Positions 27,759 through 36,688 of a stretch of 51,288 nt of DNA are shown here, in pieces (position 1 is the stretch's first letter; every line of letters starts with the position of its first letter). Location of the stretch: the NCBI GenBank assembly GCA_035601815.1, contig DATNNN010000019.1:1-51288 (forward strand), in the 5' to 3' direction. This DNA comes from DATNNN01 sp035601815. GTDB taxonomy: Bacteria; Pseudomonadota; Alphaproteobacteria; Rhizobiales; Xanthobacteraceae. The position numbers were made by a program, and so were the translations under genes. The notes beneath the pieces were generated by a model. It did no database searches. It had not been told where the DNA came from and worked only from the letters and a program-made list of their open reading frames with translations.

Positions 27759-29174
27759 ATGAGCGGACCGCGCAGGCTCTATATCAAGTCGTTCGGCTGC
27801 CAGATGAACGTCTACGACTCCCGTCGTATGGCCGACACCCTGGCGCCGGAGGGCTTCACGGAGACCGCCCGGCCGGAGGACGCCGACCTTCTGATCCTCA
27901 ATACCTGCCACATCCGCGAGAAGGCGGCGGAGAAGATCTATTCGGAACTCGGCCGGGTGCGCGGGCTGAAGGAGGCCGCGGCGCGCGAGGGCCGGGAGAT
28001 GCTGGTGGCGGTCGCCGGCTGCGTCGCGCAAGCCGAAGGCGCCGAGATCGCGAGGCGCGAGAGCGCGGTCGACCTCATCGTCGGCCCGCAGAGCATCCAC
28101 CGGCTGCCGGCACTGCTTGCGCGGACCGGCCGCGGACAGGCGATCGTCGACACTGAATTCCCGGTCGAGGACAAGTTCGATCATCTCGCCGCACCAAGCC
28201 GCGCCGCCATCCGCGCGCGCGGCGTCACCGCCTTCGTCACTGTGCAGGAAGGCTGCGACAAGTTCTGCACTTTCTGCGTCGTGCCCTATACGCGCGGCAG
28301 CGAAGTGTCGCGGCCGGCGGAGAAGATCGTCGCCGAAGTGAAGCGGCTCGCCGACGCGGGCGTGGTCGAGGTAACGCTGATCGGCCAGAACGTGAACGCG
28401 TATCACGGCGCCGGGCCGGACGGCCGCGATTGGCCGCTCGCGCGCCTCATCGAGCGTGTGGCAGCGGTGCCGGGCATCGCCCGCATCCGCTACACCACCA
28501 GCCACCCACGCGACATGAGCGCCGATCTCATCGCAGCGCATCGCGATCTGCCGGCGCTGATGCCGTATCTGCATCTGCCGGTGCAATCCGGCGCCGACCG
28601 CGTGCTCGCGGCGATGAACCGGCGCCACAGCGCCGACGAGTATCTGAAGATCATCGACGAAGTGCGCACGGCGCGGCGCGACATCGCGCTTTCTTCCGAC
28701 TTCATCGTCGGCTTCCCCGGCGAGCGCGAAAAGGACTTCGCCGCGACGCTCGATCTCGTGCGCGCGGTCGGCTTCGCCCAGGCCTATTCCTTCAAGTACA
28801 GCCCGCGGCCGGGCACGCCGGCGGCCACGGCCGAAGACCAGATTGCGGAGCTGATCAAGGCCGAGCGGCTGGCGCGGCTGCAGGCGCTTCTGCAAGAGCA
28901 GCAGCGGGCATTCAACCACGCCTGTCTCGGCCGCTCGCTCGATATCCTGTTCGAGAAGCCCGGAAGGCTCGCGGGCCAGCTCGTCGGCCGCTCGCCCTAT
29001 CTCCAGCCGGTGAACGTGATGGCGCCCGCGACCCTGATCGGAACCGTCGCGCCGGTGCGGGTGGTCGAAATCGGACCCAACAGCCTGTTCGGCGAGCTTC
29101 TGGCACCTACATATTCTTCAATGGATCAACCGATCGAAGGCGCCGCGGCGGGAGGCCTCGAAAGCTTTGCGTAA
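27759..29174 (+). CDS. miaB: tRNA-2-methylthio-N6-isopentenyladenosine synthase MiaB
   Basis: MiaB (471 aa) is a radical-SAM methylthiotransferase that modifies i6A37 of tRNAs. The N-terminal UPF0004 domain binds one cluster through Cys14, Cys50 and Cys88; the radical-SAM cluster ligands are Cys166, Cys170 and Cys173 (CDKFCTFC). A C-terminal TRAM domain ends near residue 440, with a short Ala/Gly-rich tail. ATG 27759 is the first of the miaB-phoH-ybeY-corC-lnt run, and its stop overlaps the phoH start. Confidence 0.97.
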   Translation: MSGPRRLYIKSFGCQMNVYDSRRMADTLAPEGFTETARPEDADLLILNTCHIREKAAEKIYSELGRVRGLKEAAAREGREMLVAVAGCVAQAEGAEIARRESAVDLIVGPQSIHRLPALLARTGRGQAIVDTEFPVEDKFDHLAAPSRAAIRARGVTAFVTVQEGCDKFCTFCVVPYTRGSEVSRPAEKIVAEVKRLADAGVVEVTLIGQNVNAYHGAGPDGRDWPLARLIERVAAVPGIARIRYTTSHPRDMSADLIAAHRDLPALMPYLHLPVQSGADRVLAAMNRRHSADEYLKIIDEVRTARRDIALSSDFIVGFPGEREKDFAATLDLVRAVGFAQAYSFKYSPRPGTPAATAEDQIAELIKAERLARLQALLQEQQRAFNHACLGRSLDILFEKPGRLAGQLVGRSPYLQPVNVMAPATLIGTVAPVRVVEIGPNSLFGELLAPTYSSMDQPIEGAAAGGLESFA

Positions 29175-30216
29175 TCCCGCCCCGGACGACCGGCGCGCCG
29201 CCCCCTGGAACGAGCCGGGGGAAGGCCCGGCGCACGTGGTCGTCGCCTTCGACGACAACCGCCTGGCTATGAGCCTGTTCGGCCGCCATGCTGAGAATCT
29301 CGCACTCGTCGAGCGCCGTCTTGGCGTAGTCGCCGAGCAGCGTGGCAATCACGTCACCATCGAGGGCCCGCGCCAGGCCTGCGAGCAGGCACGGAGCGTG
29401 CTGGAGACGCTCTACCAGCAGGTTCGCAACGGCCATGAGCTCACCACCGGCGAGGTGGAAGGCGCGATCCGCCAGACGCTCTCCCAGCCGAGTGTCGGCG
29501 AGATCGAGCGCGGCCGGCCGGCGGGCAATTTCACCGAGCTGCGCCTGCGCAAGCGCCCGGTGCGCGCCCGCACCGCCGGCCAGGATCGCTACCTGCGCGC
29601 GCTGAAGCAGAACACCCTTATTTTCGCCACCGGCCCGGCCGGTACCGGCAAGACCTGGCTCGCCGTCGCCCATGCCGTTCACCTGTTCGAGCGGCGCGAG
29701 ATCGACCGCATCGTCATCTCGCGGCCGGCGGTGGAAGCGGGCGAGCGACTCGGGTTCCTGCCCGGCGACATGCGCGAGAAGGTCGATCCGTACCTGCGGC
29801 CCGTATACGACGCCTTCTACGAGATGATGGACCGCGCGCTGGTGGAGCGGGCGCTGCAATCGGGCGAGATCGAGATCGCGCCGCTCGCCTTCATGCGCGG
29901 GCGAACGCTGTCCAACTCCGCCGTCATCCTCGACGAGGCGCAGAACACGACCTCGGTGCAGATGAAGATGTTTCTGACGCGCCTCGGCGAGCATTCGCGC
30001 ATGATCGTCACCGGCGATCCGTCGCAGGTCGACCTGCCGCCGGGGCAAACCTCGGGCCTCGCCGAGGCGGTGGAGCTCACCGCCTCGCTGAAGGACGTGG
30101 CGCACATCGCCTTTACCGCCAAGGACGTGGTGCGTCACGAGCTCGTCTCGCGCATCGTCACCGCCTACGACGAGCGGGCGAAGAAGCCGCAGCGCCGGCG
30201 GGAGCCGAAGCCATGA
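29167..30216 (+). CDS. phoH: PhoH-like ATPase
   Basis: A 349-aa PhoH/YbeZ-type ATPase. An N-terminal KH-like region (about 20-110) precedes the P-loop GPAGTGKT (156-163) and Walker B VILDEAQNT. YbeZ partners with the endoribonuclease YbeY in ribosome-linked RNA metabolism, and here ybeY is the next gene with a four-base overlap. The proposed TTG start at 29167 lies inside the end of miaB; its ribosome site is distant, so the true start could be a little downstream. Confidence 0.92.
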   Translation: MRNPAPDDRRAAPWNEPGEGPAHVVVAFDDNRLAMSLFGRHAENLALVERRLGVVAEQRGNHVTIEGPRQACEQARSVLETLYQQVRNGHELTTGEVEGAIRQTLSQPSVGEIERGRPAGNFTELRLRKRPVRARTAGQDRYLRALKQNTLIFATGPAGTGKTWLAVAHAVHLFERREIDRIVISRPAVEAGERLGFLPGDMREKVDPYLRPVYDAFYEMMDRALVERALQSGEIEIAPLAFMRGRTLSNSAVILDEAQNTTSVQMKMFLTRLGEHSRMIVTGDPSQVDLPPGQTSGLAEAVELTASLKDVAHIAFTAKDVVRHELVSRIVTAYDERAKKPQRRREPKP

Positions 30217-30692
30217 GCGTCGCGGTCGAGATCGCGATCGAAGCGGGCAACTGGGAAAGGCTGTCCCACCCGGCCGACACCGCGCGGCGCGCGGCCGCGG
30301 CGGCGCTCGCCTCAGCCGGCATGCACGACGGCGAGGTGGGAATCCTGCTCACCGACGACGCCCACGTGCGCGAGCTCAATCGTAAATGGCGCGGCAAGGA
30401 TCAGCCTACCAACGTGCTCTCCTTCCCCTCCCCGTTCGGCGCAACGCAAGGACCGTGCTTTCTAGGCGACGTGGTTCTCGCCTGCGAGACCGTGCTGTGC
30501 GAGGCCGAAGCCGAGGGGAAACCCGCCGGCGATCATCTCGCGCATCTCGTGGTGCACGGGGTGCTGCATCTTCTCGGCCACGATCACACGAAGGACGGCG
30601 AGGCCGAGGCCATGGAGCGCCAGGAGCGCTTGGCGCTCGCCAGCGTCGGCGTGCCCGATCCCTATGTCGACAGCCGGGAGCGCACGCCGTGA
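30213..30692 (+). CDS. ybeY: Endoribonuclease YbeY
   Basis: YbeY (159 aa) is a zinc-dependent RNase acting in 16S rRNA 3'-end maturation and ribosome quality control. The zinc motif HGVLHLLGHDH (His115, His119, His125) is intact, as is TNVLSFP. It overlaps phoH by four bases and the corC-like gene by four (GTGA). Confidence 0.95.
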   Translation: MSVAVEIAIEAGNWERLSHPADTARRAAAAALASAGMHDGEVGILLTDDAHVRELNRKWRGKDQPTNVLSFPSPFGATQGPCFLGDVVLACETVLCEAEAEGKPAGDHLAHLVVHGVLHLLGHDHTKDGEAEAMERQERLALASVGVPDPYVDSRERTP

Positions 30693-31771
30693 ACGCGCCC
30701 ACGCCATCGCCGGACGCGGCCGAGCCTAACCGGGAAGCGCCGGCGCCGAGCTGGCTCGATCGGCTGAAGGCGCTGATCGGACTGCGCCCGGCGTCGCTGC
30801 GCACCGATCTCGCCGAGCAGCTTGCCGAAAGCGATACCGCCAAGGACGAGTTCTCCCCCACCGAGCGCAAGATGCTGCGCAATATCCTCGGCCTGCGCGA
30901 GCGCCGCATCGGCGACCTCATGGTGCCGCGCGCCGACATCGTGGCGGTGCAGAAGGACATCGCCATCGGCGAGCTGCTCAAGGTGTTCGCCCACGTCGAG
31001 CATTCGCGGCTCGTGGTGTACGACGACACCCTCGACGATCCGGTCGGTCTCGTGCACATCCGCGATCTAGTGGGCTATCTGATCGAGCACTGGGCGGTGG
31101 ATGCGGCGAAGAACGCGCGGCGGCGGAAGCCCCTTCCCGCCGATCTCGATCTGCGCGCCGTCGACCTTTCCCAGCCGCTGTACTCGACCAACATCGTGCG
31201 CCGCATCCTGTTCGCGCCGCCGTCGATGCCGGCGGTCGATCTCCTGGTGAAGATGCAGACGACGCGCATCCATCTCGCACTCATCATCGACGAGTACGGC
31301 GGCAGCGACGGCCTGGTGTCGATCGAGGACATCGTCGAGGAGATCGTCGGCGATATCGAGGACGAGCACGACGACGAAGCGGTGCACATCATCACGCTCG
31401 GCGACAGCAGCTACATCGCCGACGCGCGCGCGAGCCTCGACGAGGTGGCGAGTACGATCTCGCCGGCGTTTGCCGCGAGCAAAGGCAACGGCGAGGTCGA
31501 CACGCTGGGCGGCCTTTTGGTAACGCTCGCCGGGCGCGTGCCGGTGCGTGGCGAAATCCTCGAGGGGCCCGACAATTTCGAGATCGAGGTGCTCGACGCC
31601 GATCCGCGGCGGGTGAAACGGCTGCGCATCTATCGCCGGCCGCTGGCGGCCGAGCCCGGCGCGCGCCGCGCGCGCGGCGAGGAAGAACCGAGCGTGGCGC
31701 CGGCGCTCCCCGAAGCGCACGCCGAATCCGCGCGTCCGTCCGCCCGGCCCGGCGACGAATCCGCATCCTGA
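30689..31771 (+). CDS. CorC/TlyC family CBS-domain protein
   Basis: A 360-aa cytoplasmic protein with a CBS domain pair (about residues 75-230, starting MVPRADIVAVQ) and a C-terminal CorC_HlyC transporter-associated domain (about 250-325). The membrane DUF21 domain of larger relatives is absent. In E. coli the corC (ybeX) gene sits in the same ybeZ-ybeY-ybeX-lnt order and is linked to magnesium/cobalt efflux or ribosome physiology. The start is GTG 30689, overlapping the ybeY stop. The acidic, Ala/Arg-rich tail (about 325-360) looks disordered. Confidence 0.9.
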   Translation: MNAPTPSPDAAEPNREAPAPSWLDRLKALIGLRPASLRTDLAEQLAESDTAKDEFSPTERKMLRNILGLRERRIGDLMVPRADIVAVQKDIAIGELLKVFAHVEHSRLVVYDDTLDDPVGLVHIRDLVGYLIEHWAVDAAKNARRRKPLPADLDLRAVDLSQPLYSTNIVRRILFAPPSMPAVDLLVKMQTTRIHLALIIDEYGGSDGLVSIEDIVEEIVGDIEDEHDDEAVHIITLGDSSYIADARASLDEVASTISPAFAASKGNGEVDTLGGLLVTLAGRVPVRGEILEGPDNFEIEVLDADPRRVKRLRIYRRPLAAEPGARRARGEEEPSVAPALPEAHAESARPSARPGDESAS

Positions 31772-31781
31772 ACGAAGCTGC

Positions 31782-33374
31782 ATGATGCTCGCGGGCGTCG
31801 CCCATCGCGTGATGCTGGCCGCCGGCTGGCGGCGACGGATGCTCGCCTTCGCCGCCGGCGCGCTGTCGGCGCTCGCCATGGCGCCGTTCGACGCCTGGCC
31901 GGTGCTCGCGGTGACCCTGCCGGTGCTGGTGTGGCTCCTGGACGGCGCCGGCGCCGGGACGACCGGGCTGCGCTCGGCATTCGAATCGGGCTGGTGGTTC
32001 GGCTTCGGCTACTTTGTCGCCGGGCTCTACTGGATCGGGATGGCGGTGCTGGTGGAAGCCGACCGCTTCGCCTGGGCCTTGCCGCTCGCCGTGCTCGCGA
32101 TCCCGGCGGGGCTCGCGCTCTTCACCGGCGTCGGCGCCGTGGCCGCGCGCCTCTTGTGGCGTCCCGGGGCGTCGCGCATTCTCGCCTTCGCCGCGGCCTT
32201 CACCGCAGCCGAATGGCTGCGCGGCCACGTGCTCACCGGCTTCCCGTGGAACAGCTTCGGCTACGCCATCGCTGCGGTGCCGGCGCTGGCCCAAACCGCC
32301 TCGCTCCTGGGCCTATGGGGGCTGACGCTGATCACGCTCGCGGCGTTCGCGAGCCCGGCCGTGCTCGCCGACGACCGCGACACCACGGCGAAACCGTGGC
32401 TGCCGATGGCGCTCGCCGCCGCGGTGCTCGCGGCACTTGCGGGCTACGGCGGCTGGCGCTTGGCCGCCACCGACGTCGCGACCGTTGCGGGCGTGAAGCT
32501 CCGCATCATGCAGCCGAACGTGCCGCAGGACGAGAAATTCCGCCCCACCGCCAAGCAGGCGATCATGGATCGCTATATCGCGCTGAGCGACCGGGCGACC
32601 GCGCCGGACCGCGCCGGCGTGCGCGACGTGACGCACCTGATCTGGCCCGAGTCGGCGTTCCCCTTCTTCCTCGAGCGCGAGCCGGACGCGCTCGCGCGCA
32701 TTGCCGATCTGTTGCCGCCGGGCGTGGTGCTGATCACCGGCGCCGCTCGCGTCGACCCGCCGGCGCCGCCCGCGGCACCGTTGCCGCGGGTCTACAACGC
32801 GATCCGCGTGGTCGGCGACGACGGCGCCATTCTCGCCACCTACGACAAGGTGCATCTCGTGCCGTTCGGCGAGTTCCTGCCGCTGCAGGACCTGATGGAC
32901 GCGGTCGGCCTCGAGCCCTTGACCCGGGTGCATGGCGGCTTCACCGCCGGAGCACGACTGCACGCGCTCGCCGTTCCCGGCTTGCCGCCGGCCTCCCCGC
33001 TCATCTGCTACGAGGCGATCTTCCCGGGCGCGGTGGTGCCCGGTGGCACCCGGCCCGGCTTCCTGCTCAACGTCACGAACGACGCCTGGTTCGGCATCAC
33101 GCCGGGGCCCTACCAGCACTTCGCCCAGGCGCGCCTGCGCACCATCGAGGAGGGGCTGCCGCTGGTGCGCGCCGCCAACAACGGCATCTCAGCGATCGTC
33201 GATCCGCTCGGCCGCGTGCAGCGCCGGTTGCCGCTCGGCGAAGATGGCGTCATAGACGGAACACTACCCCGGGCTATCGCGCCGACTGCATATGCACGCT
33301 ATGGTGACGTTCCGGCGCTGCTTCTCGTCTGTCTATTTGCAGCAGCCGCGTGCCTCGCCCGCCGCTCCGGCTAG
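31782..33374 (+). CDS. lnt: Apolipoprotein N-acyltransferase
   Basis: Lnt (530 aa) adds the third acyl chain to lipoproteins at the inner membrane. Six to seven N-terminal helices, a periplasmic nitrilase-like domain and a final C-terminal helix are visible. The catalytic triad is Glu290 (WPESAFPF), Lys356 (YDKVHLVPFGEFLP) and Cys409 (ICYEAIFP). ATG 31782 lies 10 bases after the corC-like stop, so it closes the miaB-lnt run. Confidence 0.95.
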   Translation: MMLAGVAHRVMLAAGWRRRMLAFAAGALSALAMAPFDAWPVLAVTLPVLVWLLDGAGAGTTGLRSAFESGWWFGFGYFVAGLYWIGMAVLVEADRFAWALPLAVLAIPAGLALFTGVGAVAARLLWRPGASRILAFAAAFTAAEWLRGHVLTGFPWNSFGYAIAAVPALAQTASLLGLWGLTLITLAAFASPAVLADDRDTTAKPWLPMALAAAVLAALAGYGGWRLAATDVATVAGVKLRIMQPNVPQDEKFRPTAKQAIMDRYIALSDRATAPDRAGVRDVTHLIWPESAFPFFLEREPDALARIADLLPPGVVLITGAARVDPPAPPAAPLPRVYNAIRVVGDDGAILATYDKVHLVPFGEFLPLQDLMDAVGLEPLTRVHGGFTAGARLHALAVPGLPPASPLICYEAIFPGAVVPGGTRPGFLLNVTNDAWFGITPGPYQHFAQARLRTIEEGLPLVRAANNGISAIVDPLGRVQRRLPLGEDGVIDGTLPRAIAPTAYARYGDVPALLLVCLFAAAACLARRSG

Positions 33375-33450
33375 CGCCGGCCCTTTCGCTGCCGCCGCGA
33401 GCAGGCTAGTTTCATTTGGTACTACCCCCGCGCGTCACCCGGAGATGACA

Positions 33451-33858
33451 ATGGCGAAGAAGTCTCCCAACCCGATCGACAAGCACGTCGGCAGCCGGGT
33501 GCGTATGCGCCGCATGATGGTCTCGATGAGCCAGGAGAAGCTCGGCGAACGGCTCGGCATCACCTTCCAGCAGGTGCAGAAATACGAGAAGGGGACGAAC
33601 CGGATCGGCGCCAGCCGCCTGCAGCAGATCGCGACCGTGCTGTCGGTGCCGGTCGGATTCTTCTTCGAAGGGGCGCCGATTCCGCACGCCACCGGCACCG
33701 GCATGTCGGAGCCGGCGTCGCCCGTCTACGTCTCCGAATTCCTCGCCACCTCCGAAGGCCTCGCGCTCACCAAGGCGTTCATGAAGATCAAGGACCCGAA
33801 AGTGCGCCGGCGCATCGTCGACCTGGTCGAGGCGATCGCGAGCGAGGAGCGCCGTTAG
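33451..33858 (+). CDS. XRE-family helix-turn-helix regulator
   Basis: A 135-aa DNA-binding protein. The N-terminal HTH (about residues 13-68) shows SQEKLGERLGITFQQVQKYE, followed by NRIGASRLQQIATVLSVPV. The C-terminal 55 residues are a short helical tail. Closely similar proteins are located before metK in many Rhizobiales. GGAG lies six bases before ATG 33451; longer in-frame starts run back into lnt and are unlikely. Its target genes are unknown. Confidence 0.9.
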   Translation: MAKKSPNPIDKHVGSRVRMRRMMVSMSQEKLGERLGITFQQVQKYEKGTNRIGASRLQQIATVLSVPVGFFFEGAPIPHATGTGMSEPASPVYVSEFLATSEGLALTKAFMKIKDPKVRRRIVDLVEAIASEERR

Positions 33859-33872
33859 CGCGAGAGCGCGCA

Positions 33873-33995
33873 ATGGGCCGACCGGGGAGTTTGCCCATCG
33901 TCGCCCACATCTTGACCCTGCACCGGGACACTGCAAGAAACGCTGCCGTCTGAAAACACGCGCGGCACGCCACGTGCCCGGCAAAGGAGTTTGCG
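33873..33995 (+). promoter_or_regulatory. Structured metK leader with hairpin-embedded Shine-Dalgarno
   Basis: Between the XRE gene and metK. Three inverted repeats are seen: ATGGGC/GCCCAT (33873-33878 with 33893-33898), GGCACG/CGTGCC (33964-33969 with 33973-33978), and GCAAA/TTTGC (33981-33985 with 33990-33994). The last has the loop GGAG, which is the metK ribosome site. The word GGAGTTTGC occurs twice exactly 100 bases apart (33886 and 33986), so GCAAA could pair with either copy. It does not match the SAM-II or SAM/SAH riboswitch consensus as I remember them. A weak TTGACC (33912) promoter box lies inside. Confidence 0.4.
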
Positions 33996-35189
33996 GTGTC
34001 CCGGTCGAACTATCTGTTTACGAGCGAGTCCGTCTCGGAAGGCCATCCCGACAAGGTTTGCGACCGGATCTCGGACGAAATCGTCGATGCCTTCTTCGCG
34101 CTCGGCCCCAAGCACGGCTGGGATCCGCGCCAGCTCCGCGTCGCCTGCGAGACCTTGTGCACCACAAACCGCGTGGTGATCGCCGGCGAAACCCGCGGGC
34201 CCGCCGCGATCACGCCGGAGATCGTCACCGAGCGCGCGCGCGCGGCGATCAAGGACATCGGCTACGAGCAAGAAGGCTTTCACTGGAAGACCGCCGCGGT
34301 CGAGGTGCTGCTGCACGCCCAGTCCGCCGACATCGCGCAGGGCGTCGACGCCGCCGGCAACAAGGACGAGGGCGCCGGCGACCAGGGCATCATGTTCGGC
34401 TACGCCTGCAAGGAGACGCCGGAGCTGATGCCGGCGCCGCTCTACTACGCCCACAAGATCCTCAAGCTGATGGCGGACGCGCGCCACGCCGGCCAGACCA
34501 AGGCGCTCGGCCCCGACGCCAAGAGCCAGGTCACCGTGCGCTATGACAACGGCAAGCCAGTAGAAGCGACCCAGATCGTGGTCTCCACCCAGCACATCGA
34601 CGACAACCTTTCTTCGAGCGACGTGAAGACGATCGTCGAGCCTTACGTGACGAAGGCGCTGCCGGCAGGCTGGATCACGAAATCCACCGCCTGGCACGTG
34701 AACCCCACGGGCAAGTTCGTGATCGGCGGCCCCGACGGCGACTGCGGGCTCACCGGCCGCAAGATCATCGTCGACACCTACGGCGGCGCGGCGCCGCATG
34801 GCGGCGGCGCGTTCTCCGGCAAGGATCCCAGCAAGGTCGATCGCTCGGCGGCCTACGCCGCCCGCTATCTCGCCAAGAACGTGATCGCCGCCGATCTCGC
34901 CGACCGCTGCACCATCCAGCTCGCGTACGCCATCGGCGTGTCGCAGCCGCTGTCGATCTACGTGGACCTGCACCGCACCGGCCGGGTCGACGAAGCCAAG
35001 CTCGAGAAGGTGCTCGGCGAGATCATGGACCTTTCGCCGCGCGGCATCCGCGAGCATCTCGGCCTCAACAAGCCGATCTACGCGCGCACGTCGGCCTACG
35101 GCCATTTCGGCCGGCAGCCCGACAAGGACGGCGGATTCTCCTGGGAGAAGACAGACCTCGCAGAGAACATCCGCTCGGCCGTCTCCTGA
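33996..35189 (+). CDS. metK: S-adenosylmethionine synthetase
   Basis: MetK (397 aa) makes S-adenosylmethionine from methionine and ATP. Motifs include SEGHPDKVCDRISDEIVDAF, GAGDQGIMFGYA and the phosphate loop GGGAFSGKDPSKVDRSAAY. The start is GTG 33996, six bases after AGGAG; no ATG fits. trmB follows 20 bases after the stop. SAM made here is the methyl donor for TrmB and the radical-SAM cofactor for MiaB. Confidence 0.97.
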   Translation: MSRSNYLFTSESVSEGHPDKVCDRISDEIVDAFFALGPKHGWDPRQLRVACETLCTTNRVVIAGETRGPAAITPEIVTERARAAIKDIGYEQEGFHWKTAAVEVLLHAQSADIAQGVDAAGNKDEGAGDQGIMFGYACKETPELMPAPLYYAHKILKLMADARHAGQTKALGPDAKSQVTVRYDNGKPVEATQIVVSTQHIDDNLSSSDVKTIVEPYVTKALPAGWITKSTAWHVNPTGKFVIGGPDGDCGLTGRKIIVDTYGGAAPHGGGAFSGKDPSKVDRSAAYAARYLAKNVIAADLADRCTIQLAYAIGVSQPLSIYVDLHRTGRVDEAKLEKVLGEIMDLSPRGIREHLGLNKPIYARTSAYGHFGRQPDKDGGFSWEKTDLAENIRSAVS

Positions 35190-35209
35190 GGCGGCCGGAA
35201 GTCGCTCGC

Positions 35210-35908
35210 ATGGGCGACCGAGCGCAGGCTCCGCAAAAGCGCGCCTTCTACGGCCGCCGCAAGGGGCACAAGCTGCGGCGTGGTCAGGCGAGCCTGATCG
35301 CGACGGTGCTGCCGAAGTTCGCGCTCGATCTCACGCGGCCGGCGCCGGCGGACCTGCACACGCTGTTCAAGGTTCCGGTCGACGAGGTGCGGCTCGAGAT
35401 CGGCTTCGGCGGCGGCGAGCACCTGATCCACGAGGCGGCGAGCCACCCGGGCACCGGACTTCTCGGCTGCGAGCCCTACGTCAACGGCATGGCCAAGACG
35501 CTCGCCGCCATCGAAGCCGCGGGCCTGAAGAATATCCGGCTGCACCACGGTGACGCGCTGGAACTCCTCGATTGGCTGCCGCCCCGCTCGCTCGGGCGCA
35601 TCGATCTCCTTTATCCCGACCCGTGGCCGAAGAAGCGCCACTGGAAGCGGCGCTTCGTGTCCGACGAGATGGTCGGCCGCATCGCCCGCGTGGTGCGCCC
35701 GGACGCCACGCTCCGCTTCGCCACCGACTGGCCGGACTACGCGGAGTGGACGCTGCAACACTTCCTGCGCGCGCCCGCGTTTGCCTGGACCGCCGAGCGA
35801 GCGGACGACTGGCGCGAGCCGTGGGCGGGTTTCCCCGGCACGCGCTACGAAAAAAAGGCGCACGCCCAGGGCGCCAGGCCCGTTTACCTCGAATTCCGAA
35901 GGGTCTGA
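35210..35908 (+). CDS. trmB: tRNA (guanine-N7-)-methyltransferase
   Basis: TrmB (232 aa) methylates G46 of tRNA with SAM. The SAM-binding motif is LEIGFGGGEHL, and the catalytic PDPWPKKRHWKRR segment is intact. The start ATG 35210 follows GGAAG. It is encoded directly after metK. The stop is seven bases before the -35 of a promoter for the rimP operon. Confidence 0.95.
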   Translation: MGDRAQAPQKRAFYGRRKGHKLRRGQASLIATVLPKFALDLTRPAPADLHTLFKVPVDEVRLEIGFGGGEHLIHEAASHPGTGLLGCEPYVNGMAKTLAAIEAAGLKNIRLHHGDALELLDWLPPRSLGRIDLLYPDPWPKKRHWKRRFVSDEMVGRIARVVRPDATLRFATDWPDYAEWTLQHFLRAPAFAWTAERADDWREPWAGFPGTRYEKKAHAQGARPVYLEFRRV

Positions 35909-35914
35909 CGGCCC

Positions 35915-35942
35915 TTGCGCGCTTGCGCTCGCGCGCTATATT
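35915..35942 (+). promoter_or_regulatory. Candidate promoter of the rimP-nusA-infB operon
   Basis: TTGCGC (35915-35920) and TATATT (35937-35942) with a 16-base spacer, just after the trmB stop and upstream of the leader hairpins. Confidence 0.5.
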
Positions 35943-35960
35943 GAAGGTCAACAAACGACA

Positions 35961-36021
35961 TCTCATAGCGATCGACGATCGAACGATGAGAGTGGGCCCC
36001 GGCCGGGACCCGCTCTTTTTT
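35961..36021 (+). terminator. Attenuator-like hairpin in the rimP leader
   Basis: A long hairpin 35989-36016 (AGAGTGGG pairing with CCCGCTCT, with a CCCGG/CCGGG core) is followed by TTTTTT ATTT: a full intrinsic terminator 20 bases before the rimP start and about 45 bases into the transcript. Upstream TCTCAT (35961-35966) can pair with ATGAGA (35986-35991), which overlaps the terminator's 5' arm, giving a possible antiterminator. Leaders with premature terminators ahead of rimP-nusA operons are known in other proteobacteria and fit autocontrol by NusA. Confidence 0.65.
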
Positions 36022-36041
36022 ATTTCCCGCGCCCGAGCACC

Positions 36042-36671
36042 ATGAATCACCTGATCGAAGCGCCGCTGACCGACGTGGAACCGCGCCTCCTCACGGAGAC
36101 GGGGATTGCCGCGCGCATCGCGGCGATCGTAGAGCCCGTGCTCGCCGGCCTCGGCTATCGGCTCGTGCGCGTGGCCGTCACCGGCCGCGACGGCTGCACC
36201 GTCCAGGTCATGGCCGAGCGGCCGGACGGCAGCTTCCAGGTCGGGGATTGCGAGGCCGCGAGCCGCGTGTTGTCGCCGACGCTGGACGCGGAAGATCCGA
36301 TCGAGCGCGCCTATCGCCTGGAGCTCTCCTCCCCCGGCATCGACCGGCCGCTTGTGCGCTGCTCAGATTTCGAGCGCTACGCCGGCCACGAGGTGAAGCT
36401 GGAGATGGCCGTCCCCGTCGGGGGCCGCAAGCGCTTTCGCGGCCTCCTGCTCGGCGCTGAGGGCGGCGACGCGCGCATCCGGCGCAAGGACATAGGCCCC
36501 GGCGAGGCCGAGGAGGTCTTGCTCCCCATCGCCGACATGGTGGAAGCCAAGCTCGTACTCACCGACGCGCTGGTCACCGAAGCACTGCGCCGCGGCAAGG
36601 CCGCCGCGCGCGAGCACCGACCTGATCAACCCCATCATGCGCCCGCCGCAGGCGGCCGCGCCAACGCATAA
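36042..36671 (+). CDS. rimP: Ribosome maturation factor RimP
   Basis: RimP (209 aa) helps assemble the 30S subunit. The alpha/beta N-domain (ETGIAARIAAIVEPVLAGLG) and the SH3-like C-domain (near residue 110) are present; the motif LELSSPGIDRPL is diagnostic. The tail (about 185-209) is Arg/His/Pro-rich. ATG 36042 was chosen because it matches the family start. It is the first gene of a run reaching pnp, with nusA 17 bases downstream. Confidence 0.93.
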   Translation: MNHLIEAPLTDVEPRLLTETGIAARIAAIVEPVLAGLGYRLVRVAVTGRDGCTVQVMAERPDGSFQVGDCEAASRVLSPTLDAEDPIERAYRLELSSPGIDRPLVRCSDFERYAGHEVKLEMAVPVGGRKRFRGLLLGAEGGDARIRRKDIGPGEAEEVLLPIADMVEAKLVLTDALVTEALRRGKAAAREHRPDQPHHAPAAGGRANA

Positions 36672-36688
36672 GCCTGAAGGAGACGTAA

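Noticed and set aside
33859..33995. SAM-II or SAM/SAH riboswitch ahead of metK
   Set aside because: The conserved core sequences of both classes, as I know them, are absent; kept only as an unclassified structured leader.
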